DNA from: Stappia sp.
GTDB taxonomy: Bacteria; Pseudomonadota; Alphaproteobacteria; Rhizobiales; Stappiaceae
NCBI GenBank assembly: GCA_002722295.1
Contig: PBLF01000011.1
Coordinates: 1-41,911, forward strand
Length of the DNA: 41,911 bases
Reading direction: 5' to 3'
The notes below the pieces were generated by a model that made no database searches, had not been told where the DNA came from, and was given only the letters and a program-made list of their open reading frames with translations. The position numbers and the translations under genes are program-made. Of this stretch, positions 28,893-35,623 are shown in pieces (position 1 is the first letter of the stretch; the number at the start of each line of letters is the position of its first letter).

Positions 28893-28960
28893 TGTTTCAA
28901 GCCCTGCGCGTCACCTGTGGGGAACCGTTCTGCCGACGGGCTAAGCACCAGTCGGAATGT

Positions 28961-28975
28961 GAACATAACAGGAAC
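28961..28975 (-). promoter_or_regulatory. Candidate LexA (SOS) box upstream of the radical SAM gene
   Basis: GAAC ATAACAG GAAC on the plus strand, that is GTTC-N7-GTTC on the minus strand, the established LexA operator of alphaproteobacteria. It stands in a 172-bp intergenic region, 69 bp before the radical SAM start codon. All eight specified bases match. Confidence 0.65.
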
Positions 28976-29017
28976 ATTTTGCGCTTGAAAGAGGGATGCG
29001 TGGCCCGACTGAAGAAC

Positions 29018-29048
29018 GGACCGCCCCGGCGGGGTGGCGGGGCGGTCC
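29018..29048 (-). terminator. Terminator of the EF-hand gene
   Basis: 10-bp perfect stem GGACCGCCCC (29018-29027) with GGGGCGGTCC (29039-29048). On the minus strand it is followed by GTTCTTC. It lies 17 bp after the stop of the EF-hand gene. Confidence 0.65.
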
Positions 29049-29064
29049 GGTCCAGGGCCCTTGA

Positions 29065-29310
29065 TCAGCCGCCGCTGTTCTTCTGCGCGACGGCCTGAAG
29101 CTCGGCCTCGGACAGGGAGCCGTTGCCGTCCGTATCGGCCGCGGTGAACTCCTCCATGGTCATGTTCGGAATGACGGCGGTCACCTCCGAATAGGACAGC
29201 TCGCCGCTGCCGTCCGCGTCGATGTCGTCGAAGGTGACGCCCTGTGCGGCGGCGACGCCGGCCCAGGCGAGGGGGCTCAGGGTGGCAAGCGCGATGATCG
29301 TCTTCTTCAT
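29065..29310 (-). CDS. Small exported EF-hand protein
   Basis: An 81-residue protein with a Sec signal (MKKTIIALATLSPLAWAGVAAAQ), predicted to be cleaved near residue 23, and two EF-hand loops in the mature part: DIDADGSGELSY and DTDGNGSLSE. Each has Asp or Glu at the calcium-ligand positions, so it should bind calcium in the periplasm. I chose ATG 29310, with AAGGAA about 7 nt upstream, over ATG 29328, which would put charged residues before the signal. It is monocistronic with its own terminator. Function unknown; small EF-hand proteins of this kind are common in Hyphomicrobiales. Confidence 0.88.
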   Translation of the reverse strand: MKKTIIALATLSPLAWAGVAAAQGVTFDDIDADGSGELSYSEVTAVIPNMTMEEFTAADTDGNGSLSEAELQAVAQKNSGG

Positions 29311-29670
29311 GGTCGGTTTCCTTTCCATGTTCCGGTTCGGCGGCGGCCTCTGGCCTGTCAGCCGGTGGTCGATCCCGTGTCGTCCACGGAAGGAAAGGTG
29401 GTGGCGCTGTCGGACGTGAAGACGTCAGGGAGAAGGTCATTGAGGGATAAGAAGATGGCAGGCCAAAGATGAGGCCGAAAAACGTCAGGGTTCCCTGCGG
29501 TTAGAAAGAAAATCGGACCACATGGAGGTGCCATTTGGACCGAAAGCCGCTCCGGCCTTGTCGCAAATTGCAGGGGTGTTTCGTCATCGTGCCGCGAGGT
29601 CCGGCAAAACAAGGCAGGATCGTCGCGTCCTGATCGTGAACGGCGATCCCGTGAAGCGCCAGGTGCCCCT
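29311..29670. other. Gene-poor intergenic stretch
   Basis: About 360 bp between the EF-hand gene and the AraC-family gene. Short open frames on both strands (29522-29707 plus, 29358-29612 minus) have no convincing ribosome-binding sequence or recognisable motif. The stretch near 29505-29525 is A-rich compared with its surroundings. I see no clear promoter, hairpin or repeat. Confidence 0.5.
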
Positions 29671-30648
29671 TCAGCGCCTCAATGTGTCGCTCGGCCGCTC
29701 CCCGTAGATCCGCCGATAGGCGAGCGCCGCGCGCCCCAGGTGCGTGAAACCGCAGGCGTGGATCATCTCGGTCACGCTGGTGTCGCCATCCCCCGACAGC
29801 AGGCGCTCATGAAGAAGGGCGAGGCGGCGACGTTCGAGCGCGGCCGTGATCGTCTCGCCCCGGTGCTGACGGAAGCCCGCCTGCAGGGCTCGGACCGAGC
29901 AGCCGCAGTGACGCGCGAGCGCGGCCATGTCGAGCGGCTCCTCGAGCCTTGCGTCCAGATAGTCGAGTGCTCGGCTGATCCGGGCGGGCGGCGTGAAGGT
30001 TTCCGGGGCGGTTCCCAGCAGCCGCGCCCGGTGGGTGCTGTCCTGTCCCCACACAAGTGTCTGGACGATCGTCTCTCCAAGGCGCGCGAGCGCCGGCTCG
30101 GACGCGCCGCCGGCGGTGTCCGCAAGTGCCGCGAGATGGGCGACCTGCGCGCGGAGCGTTTGCCCGAACCCGTCATCGAGGCGCACTCCCGCCTCGAACA
30201 CCAGATCTCCGACATCGTCCTGGAGCAGGTCTGCCAGGGCGGCTTCGACCGGTGCGCGATCGAGCATGAGGATGAGCTGGCCGCAGGATGCACGCCAGCG
30301 CATGACGGCGGGGCGCGTCGGCGAAAGCAGCGAGGCGGTGCGGCCGGGGCCGGTTTCGCAGCTTCCGCCGGCAAGGCGGATCTCGGCGGACCCCCGCAAG
30401 GGAATCTGGAGCAGGAAGAAGCGTTCCAGGCAACCGGGGTCGATCTCCACGTCGCCGCCGTAGGAAACGTAGTTGATCGAGCCGCCTGGAAAACGGCGGT
30501 GGTTGTGCAGGGCGTTGAAGTCCTTAGCCCTGTCGAGGGGGCTGAGCCGGTGCGCGCAGAAAATTCGCCCGACCTGCTCGGCCGCCTGGTGGACGTCTCG
30601 CGTCGCCACTTTCGCATGGTCGGCAAGCGGCACGCGCGCCCCCCTCAT
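29671..30648 (-). CDS. AraC-family transcriptional regulator
   Basis: A 325-residue activator-type regulator. The N-terminal part (about residues 20-210) is a cupin-like AraC-binding domain (NYVSYGGDVEIDPGCLERFFLLQIPLRG). The C-terminal part (about 225-325) has two helix-turn-helix units: MAALARHCGCSVRALQAGFRQHRG and VTEMIHACGFTHLGRAALAYRRIYGERPSDTLRR, the AraC signature. I start it at ATG 30648, with AGGTG just upstream; the frame runs to 30900 but that extension looks non-coding. It is divergent from the cupin/monooxygenase pair across 292 bp and probably controls it; the inducer is unknown. Confidence 0.92.
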   Translation of the reverse strand: MRGARVPLADHAKVATRDVHQAAEQVGRIFCAHRLSPLDRAKDFNALHNHRRFPGGSINYVSYGGDVEIDPGCLERFFLLQIPLRGSAEIRLAGGSCETGPGRTASLLSPTRPAVMRWRASCGQLILMLDRAPVEAALADLLQDDVGDLVFEAGVRLDDGFGQTLRAQVAHLAALADTAGGASEPALARLGETIVQTLVWGQDSTHRARLLGTAPETFTPPARISRALDYLDARLEEPLDMAALARHCGCSVRALQAGFRQHRGETITAALERRRLALLHERLLSGDGDTSVTEMIHACGFTHLGRAALAYRRIYGERPSDTLRR

Positions 30649-30940
30649 GGCGCACCTGTCATGACTGTTCCGTCCTCTGGAAACCGGACCGTTCGCGGCC
30701 CTTGTTGACGAAAGCCTAGCATGGCGTCGTGGAGACGTCATCCGAGCGGGGAGCTGCCCAAAACCGTGCGTGGCGTCGCCCTGCGGACAGTCGCGGCGCT
30801 CATCGGATAGACGCCCCTGCCGGACAGGCGCTTTCATTGAGGGGCGAGAACGCGTGCGCCGGCGGGCCGGAAGCATGCACCGCACCAGAGGACGGAGCAA
30901 AGCCGCGCGCCGTTGCGGCGCGTTTCAGGGGAGAATTGCT

Positions 30941-31441
30941 ATGAACAAGGCGATCGCCAACATGGTGAAGGTCAACACCGATCCGGGCATCACCCCGGCG
31001 GGGACCGGCCATGACGGGGTGGAATGGAACATTCTCGGCCACACCTACTGGATGAAGACCGAAGGCGAGGCATGCTTCTCCTTCGAGACGCTCGACCCGC
31101 CGGGAACCTTCGTGCCGCCGCACATCCATCCCACCCAGGACGAGTTCATCTACGTGCTGGAGGGGCGGTTCGACCTCTACCTGGATGGCGAGCACCATCA
31201 GGCCCATCCCGGCGACGTGGTGCGAATGCCCATGGGCATTCCCCATGGCTACTACAATCTGACCGACACCGCCGCGCGCGCGATCTTCTGGGTCAGTCCG
31301 GCACGGCGCCTGCGCGAGCTCTTCGACAATCTGCACAATCTCGGGGACCCGGCGGAAGTCGTGCGCCAGTCCGCGCTGCGCGAGGTGCATTTCCTCAAGC
31401 CCGAGGACATGGCCTTCGATCCGCTCAAGCTGAGCGTCTGA
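30941..31441 (+). CDS. Cupin-domain protein (quercetin-dioxygenase-like)
   Basis: A 166-residue single-cupin protein. Both cupin motifs are complete: motif 1 gives metal ligands H61, H63 and E68 (in PPHIHPTQDEF), and motif 2 gives H102 (GIPHGYYN). It should therefore bind iron or another divalent metal and could be a dioxygenase or isomerase; the reaction is not readable. The start ATG 30941 follows AGGGGAG at 7 nt. It lies 61 bp before the flavin monooxygenase gene on the same strand and is divergent from an AraC regulator, so all three likely serve one inducible pathway. Confidence 0.9.
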   Translation: MNKAIANMVKVNTDPGITPAGTGHDGVEWNILGHTYWMKTEGEACFSFETLDPPGTFVPPHIHPTQDEFIYVLEGRFDLYLDGEHHQAHPGDVVRMPMGIPHGYYNLTDTAARAIFWVSPARRLRELFDNLHNLGDPAEVVRQSALREVHFLKPEDMAFDPLKLSV

Positions 31442-31502
31442 ACAGCATGGGCGTGCCCTCCGCCGGACGGGGGGCAACGCCTCGGACACCGGGACATTTC
31501 AC

Positions 31503-32987
31503 ATGGTCAAACGCAAGCGCGTCTGCGTCATCGGCGCCGGCGTGAGCGGACTTGCGTCCGCGCGCGCCTTTCGGGACAAGGGGCATGAGGTCACCGTTCT
31601 CGAACGGAGCCACGAGCTTGGCGGGGTCTGGGGGCCTGCGCGCTCCTATCCGGGCATTCGCACCCAAAGCCCCAAGGATCTCTACCGCTACACCGGCTTG
31701 TCCATGCCGGAGGATTATCCGGAGTGGCCAAGCGGGGCACAGGTCCATGCCTATCTGACGGACTTCGCCGGCACCTTCAGCCTGCTTCCTCTCATCCGTT
31801 TCCGCCATACGGTGACCGCCATGGAGCGGGCCGCGAGTGGAGGCTGGAACCTTTCGGTCGAGGATGGTGAGGGTGACAGCGGCGTCCAGCACTACGACTT
31901 CGTCGTGGTCGCCAGCGGTACGTTCACGGACCCCAACCGGTTGCGGCACAGGGGCGACGACGGATTTGTCGCCCGGGGCGGCAGCATCCTGCATTCCAGC
32001 GAATACACCGATCCGGCAATCGTGCGCGGACGCAAGGTGGTGGTGCTCGGCTTCTCCAAGTCGGCGACCGACGTTGCCGTCAATGCGGTGAAGGAGGGCG
32101 CGGAGGAGGTGACGGTCGTCTATCTGGAGCCGGTGTGGCGTGTTCCCTACCGTTTCGCCGGGCTCGTGAACTTCAAGCACATCCTTTACTGCCGTGCGTC
32201 GGAGATCATGTTCCCGCCCTGGAGCGAGGGGCGGGTCGCCAAGGCGGTCCGCGCGCTGACGAAACCCCTGGTCTGGGCGAACTGGAGAGGGCTCGAGGCG
32301 CTGCTCACGCTCCAGTTCGGCTTGAAGAAAAACGGTCTGCGCCCGAAGGCGCCGGTGGACGATACCATTGCCTGTGGCCTGTCCATCGCGACCGAAGGGT
32401 TCTTCGACCTCGTCTCGAAGGGCAGGATCAGGACCGTGAAAGGCACTTTCGAGAGGTACGAGGACGGCGAGGTGATCCTGTCGGGCGGTGAGCGCCTGCC
32501 GGTCGATGTCGCGATCCAGGCGGTCGGCTGGAAACTCGGGGTGCCCTTCCTCGACGAGGCCACGAAGGATGCGCTGATCGACGATGACGGCCAGTACCGG
32601 CTCTATCGCCTGGTTGCCAATCCAGACGTGCCGGACCTCGGATTCGTGGGGTTCAACTCGAGCTTCGCCACCGTCCTGACCAGCGATATCGCGGCCCAGT
32701 GGCTCGTGCGCTACGCGGACGGGATGCTCGCGAAGCAGCCTGGCCTGGATGACATGCGGCGCTGGATCGACGAGCACCTGAAATGGCGCAGAACCGTTCG
32801 TCCCGCCGCACGCGTTTATGGCGGCCTGTGTTCGGCGCCCTATCATTTTCGCCATATGGACGAACTGCTTGCCGACATTGGCGCGCGCAAGCGCCGCCGC
32901 AATCCCCTGGCGGAAACGTTTCTGCCGCCGGATGCGGATGCCTACGCCCGCTTTCTGGACAGCGCGCCCGCCTACAGTGCGGAGTGA
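31503..32987 (+). CDS. FAD/NADPH-dependent monooxygenase (FMO-like)
   Basis: A 494-residue flavoprotein of the flavin-containing/Baeyer-Villiger monooxygenase type. The FAD-binding GAGVSGLASARAF is at residues 11-23, followed by LGGVWGPARSYPGIRTQSPKDLYRY. A motif resembling the FMO fingerprint is FVARGGSILHSSEY, and the second dinucleotide site is VVVLGFSKSATDVAVNA (about 178-194). Such enzymes oxygenate nitrogen, sulfur or carbonyl groups. The substrate is unknown, but the pairing with a metal cupin suggests breakdown or modification of an aromatic or ketone compound. It ends just before a bidirectional terminator. Confidence 0.9.
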   Translation: MVKRKRVCVIGAGVSGLASARAFRDKGHEVTVLERSHELGGVWGPARSYPGIRTQSPKDLYRYTGLSMPEDYPEWPSGAQVHAYLTDFAGTFSLLPLIRFRHTVTAMERAASGGWNLSVEDGEGDSGVQHYDFVVVASGTFTDPNRLRHRGDDGFVARGGSILHSSEYTDPAIVRGRKVVVLGFSKSATDVAVNAVKEGAEEVTVVYLEPVWRVPYRFAGLVNFKHILYCRASEIMFPPWSEGRVAKAVRALTKPLVWANWRGLEALLTLQFGLKKNGLRPKAPVDDTIACGLSIATEGFFDLVSKGRIRTVKGTFERYEDGEVILSGGERLPVDVAIQAVGWKLGVPFLDEATKDALIDDDGQYRLYRLVANPDVPDLGFVGFNSSFATVLTSDIAAQWLVRYADGMLAKQPGLDDMRRWIDEHLKWRRTVRPAARVYGGLCSAPYHFRHMDELLADIGARKRRRNPLAETFLPPDADAYARFLDSAPAYSAE

Positions 32988-33002
32988 ACACGTCACATGA
33001 GA

Positions 33003-33028
33003 AAGGGGCCGGCGTTGGCCGGCCCCTT
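33003..33028 (+). terminator. Terminator after the monooxygenase gene
   Basis: Perfect 11-bp stem AAGGGGCCGGC (33003-33013) and complement (33018-33028) around the loop GTTG. The plus side lacks a good T-run, while the minus side reads TTTCTC. It lies between convergent genes and probably serves both. Confidence 0.75.
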
Positions 33029-33070
33029 GAACAGTGCATCGTCGCGCCTGAGCGGCCCGGGCCACATCCG

Positions 33071-33106
33071 AGGGTGTGGCCCATAAACGAGGCGGGTCCA
33101 CACCCT
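33071..33106. repeat. Dispersed repeat copy 1, with inverted ends
   Basis: Positions 33071-33099 match 37965-37994 with one gap and one substitution. This copy also has perfect 9-bp inverted ends, AGGGTGTGG (33071-33079) and CCACACCCT (33098-33106), and the last bases include the stop codon of the metallo-hydrolase gene. As RNA from the minus strand it would fold as a terminator-like hairpin. Confidence 0.7.
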
Positions 33107-34073
33107 AAAGCTCGAACTGGTAGGTCGCCGGGGTCCAGCGATATCCTTCGCCGACCTTTTCCACGTAGCCGATGGCGGGAAAGGGCATGTGGTAGCCGGA
33201 GATGGCCAGCCCGTCGGTCGCCGCCATGTCGAAGATGCGCTTGCGGGTCGCGACGGCCTTCTCCTTGTCCATGTCGTAGCGCACGTGCCACTCGGGACGC
33301 TGGACTGAGGCGGCGAAGTGGTTGGCCACATCGCCCCAGATCATCAGCTCCTGGCCGTCGCTTTCCAGATGGAAGGACATGTGGCCCGGCGTGTGGCCGG
33401 AGGTGTCGAGGCCGGTGATGCCGGAAACGACCGCGTCCCCGTCACCGATGAAGGTGATCTTCTCGGCGAGCGGCACAACGTTGGAGCGCGCCAGGTTGGC
33501 ACCGCGTTCGGCCGCCGTGCCCATGCGGTCGTCGGAGGACCAGAAGTCGTACTCCGCCTGGCCGGTCACGTAGCGGGCGTTGGCGAAGACAGGGGCGCCG
33601 TCCTTCATCAGTCCGCCGATGTGGTCACCGTGCATGTGGGTGATGACCACCGTGTCGATCTGGTCGGTGGAATAACCGGCCGCCTCGAGCTGGCCCGCGA
33701 GCTTGCCGTTCTCCCCGCCAAGGCCGGTGTCGAAAAGAACCAGTTCGGACCCGGTGTTGACGAGCACCGGCGTGAAACCGTTGACCATCCTGTCCGTCGG
33801 CAGGTTGTTTTCCCGCATCAGTTCGGCGACGGCACCGGCATCCTGGTCCTCTCCGAAGATGGGATGCGGGCCGTCCATCGCGCGTGCGGCGTCGCGCAGG
33901 GTCGTGACCTCGAAGCCGCCGAGCTTGATGCGATGGAACGCGGGCGCGGAAGCCCCCATCATCGGCGCGGCGGCGCGCACGGGACCGAGCGTGGAAAGAA
34001 GGGCAGGCGCGGCAAGCGTTGCCGTGGCCGCACCGGCGAGCAGGGTGCGGCGGTTCACTGTCGTATCCGTCAT
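33105..34073 (-). CDS. Tat-exported metallo-beta-lactamase-fold hydrolase
   Basis: A 322-residue hydrolase with a twin-arginine signal (NRRTLLAGAATATLAAPALL, ending near AAA35). The di-metal site is THMHGDH (H146, H148, D150, H151), with further ligands H227 or H231, D248 (WGDV) and H295. Ligand spacing and the Tat signal resemble the methyl parathion hydrolase/lactonase branch of the superfamily. It is therefore a periplasmic esterase or lactonase candidate; the substrate is unknown. GAGGAC precedes the ATG. It converges with the monooxygenase gene, so a link to that cluster is only by position. Confidence 0.9.
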   Translation of the reverse strand: MTDTTVNRRTLLAGAATATLAAPALLSTLGPVRAAAPMMGASAPAFHRIKLGGFEVTTLRDAARAMDGPHPIFGEDQDAGAVAELMRENNLPTDRMVNGFTPVLVNTGSELVLFDTGLGGENGKLAGQLEAAGYSTDQIDTVVITHMHGDHIGGLMKDGAPVFANARYVTGQAEYDFWSSDDRMGTAAERGANLARSNVVPLAEKITFIGDGDAVVSGITGLDTSGHTPGHMSFHLESDGQELMIWGDVANHFAASVQRPEWHVRYDMDKEKAVATRKRIFDMAATDGLAISGYHMPFPAIGYVEKVGEGYRWTPATYQFEL

Positions 34074-34090
34074 GTCCTCAAAGCCTCCCG

Positions 34091-34115
34091 TTTGCGAACG
34101 AAAGCGTTCCGCAAA
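34091..34115 (-). promoter_or_regulatory. Inverted repeat upstream of the metallo-hydrolase gene
   Basis: TTTGCG-AACG (34091-34100), spacer AAAG, then CGTT-C-CGCAAA (34105-34115): a 10-bp inverted repeat with a single bulged C. It lies 17 bp before the start codon, so it could be an operator or a leader hairpin limiting translation. Confidence 0.5.
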
Positions 34116-34196
34116 GCCAGTTAGGCCGCGGGATGCGGGAAAAAAGAGGCGATAACGGATCCGTGAAGTGGCGTGGCCCGAACGGGGTGCCCGGCG

Positions 34197-34754
34197 TCAT
34201 GCCTCGCGCAGCTTGCCCCGCTTCAGATGCTCGTCCAGGCGCGGCATGATCTCCACGAAATTGCAGGGCATGTGCCGGTAGTCGAGCTGCCACTTCAGGA
34301 TGCCGTCCCAGGCGTCCTTGCAGGCGCCCGGAGAGCCCGGCAGAACGAAGATATAGGTCGCCCCTGCGACGCCGCCGGTCGCCCTCGACTGGATCGTGGA
34401 GGTGCCGATCTTGTCGTAGGAGATGCGGTGAAAGACCTCCGAGAAGCCGTCCATGCGTTTCTCGAACAGGGGTTCCACCGCCTCGGGCGTGACGTCCCGG
34501 CCCGTGAAGCCGGTGCCGCCGGTCGTGATGATCACGTCGACCTGAGGATCGGCGATCCAGCGGTTCACCACGGCGCGAATCCGGTCCACGTCATCGGTGA
34601 CGATCTCGCGGCCGGCGAGACGGTGACCGGCGTCACCGATGCGCGCGGCAAGGGTCGAGCCGGAGCGGTCCTCCTCCAGCGAGCGTGTGTCCGACACCGT
34701 CAGCACGGCGATGTCGAGGGGGATGAAGGGGCGGCTGTCATCGATGCGATGCAT
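34197..34754 (-). CDS. moaB: Molybdenum cofactor biosynthesis protein B
   Basis: Molybdopterin adenylyltransferase-like protein of the MoaB/Mog family, 185 residues. The core motifs are AVLTVSDTRSLEEDRSG, the signature TTGGTGFTGRDVTPEAV and LPGSPGACKDAWDGIL. It activates molybdopterin before molybdenum insertion. The start ATG 34754 has only a weak ribosome-binding sequence; the frame can be read to 34811. It is divergent from the ceramidase-like gene across 104 bp. No other molybdenum cofactor genes are in the window. Confidence 0.94.
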   Translation of the reverse strand: MHRIDDSRPFIPLDIAVLTVSDTRSLEEDRSGSTLAARIGDAGHRLAGREIVTDDVDRIRAVVNRWIADPQVDVIITTGGTGFTGRDVTPEAVEPLFEKRMDGFSEVFHRISYDKIGTSTIQSRATGGVAGATYIFVLPGSPGACKDAWDGILKWQLDYRHMPCNFVEIMPRLDEHLKRGKLREA

Positions 34755-34858
34755 GGCTGTGCTGTCACTCTGCTGGCATGGGACTGGCCGGCAGAATAGG
34801 CTTGGCCGCAACGGGACGCCAGAGCGCGCGGAACGACGACTGCGGGAGGAGGAGCGAG

Positions 34859-35551
34859 ATGGACTGGACGGCGCCGATCGATGCCTATTGCGAGCGCCTC
34901 GATGCGGGGTTCTGGGCCGAGCCGGTCAACGCGGTGACCAACGCGGCCTTCCTGATCGCCGCCCTTTTCGCCTTTCGCGACTGGCGCGCGAGCGGGCAGG
35001 GCGATCCCGCAACGTTCCTGCTCGCGGTCATCGTGGCGGTGGTGGGTGTCGGGTCCTTCCTGTTCCATACCTTCGCGACCCGCTGGGCCGCACTGGCCGA
35101 CGTGCTGCCGATCGCATTGTTCATCAACATCTACTTCTGCCTTGCGCTGCGCCGGCTGGTCGGCCTGTCCTGGCCGCTCGCCGTCTTCGGAACCCTGCTC
35201 TTCCTTGGGGCGAGCTATGCGCTCGGCCCGCTGTTCGGACGGCTTGCCGGATCGAGCGGGGGCTACGTGCCCGCCCTCGGCGCGATCTTCGGCGTCGCGG
35301 CCACGCTGTGGCTCATGCGCCGTCCCGGAGCGGGGATGCTGGCGGTGACCGGAATGGCGTTTCTGCTGTCCCTCGTTTTCCGCACGGCAGACATGCCCGC
35401 CTGCGAGGCTTTCCCGCCAGGCACGCATTTCGTATGGCATTGCCTGAACGCGCTTGTGCTCTTCTTGTTGATTCGCTTGCTGATCCGGGCAAAGTCTCAT
35501 GAGGGAGCCCCTGCCGCCGCACCGGCGGGGAATGCGCGAGACACGCCCTGA
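34859..35551 (+). CDS. Ceramidase-like seven-helix membrane protein
   Basis: A 230-residue integral membrane protein with about seven hydrophobic segments, resembling the alkaline ceramidase (CREST) superfamily. The family metal-site pattern is visible: Ser and His in GVGSFLFHTFA (about residues 60-70), Asp in ALADVLPI, and the C-terminal pair of His in HFVWHCLNAL. These enzymes hydrolyse amide bonds of lipids such as ceramide. Whether this organism makes sphingolipids is unknown, so the substrate is open. The start ATG 34859 follows GGAGGAGGAG. The next gene, maeB, begins 72 bp downstream on the same strand. Confidence 0.85.
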   Translation: MDWTAPIDAYCERLDAGFWAEPVNAVTNAAFLIAALFAFRDWRASGQGDPATFLLAVIVAVVGVGSFLFHTFATRWAALADVLPIALFINIYFCLALRRLVGLSWPLAVFGTLLFLGASYALGPLFGRLAGSSGGYVPALGAIFGVAATLWLMRRPGAGMLAVTGMAFLLSLVFRTADMPACEAFPPGTHFVWHCLNALVLFLLIRLLIRAKSHEGAPAAAPAGNARDTP

Positions 35552-35623
35552 TCCCCTTGCCACCGCCGCCGGCCGTCAGGCCGGAGGCTTCACCGACCGA
35601 ACTTCCAGGCCCGAGTGACCGCC

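Noticed and set aside
29522..29707. Small plus-strand frame of 61 codons as a gene
   Set aside because: No convincing ribosome-binding sequence or recognisable motif, and its end overlaps the AraC-family coding region on the other strand.
34097..34110. GAAC ... GTTC near the metallo-hydrolase start as a second LexA box
   Set aside because: The half-sites are inverted and 6 bp apart, not the direct repeat with 7-bp spacing used by alphaproteobacterial LexA.
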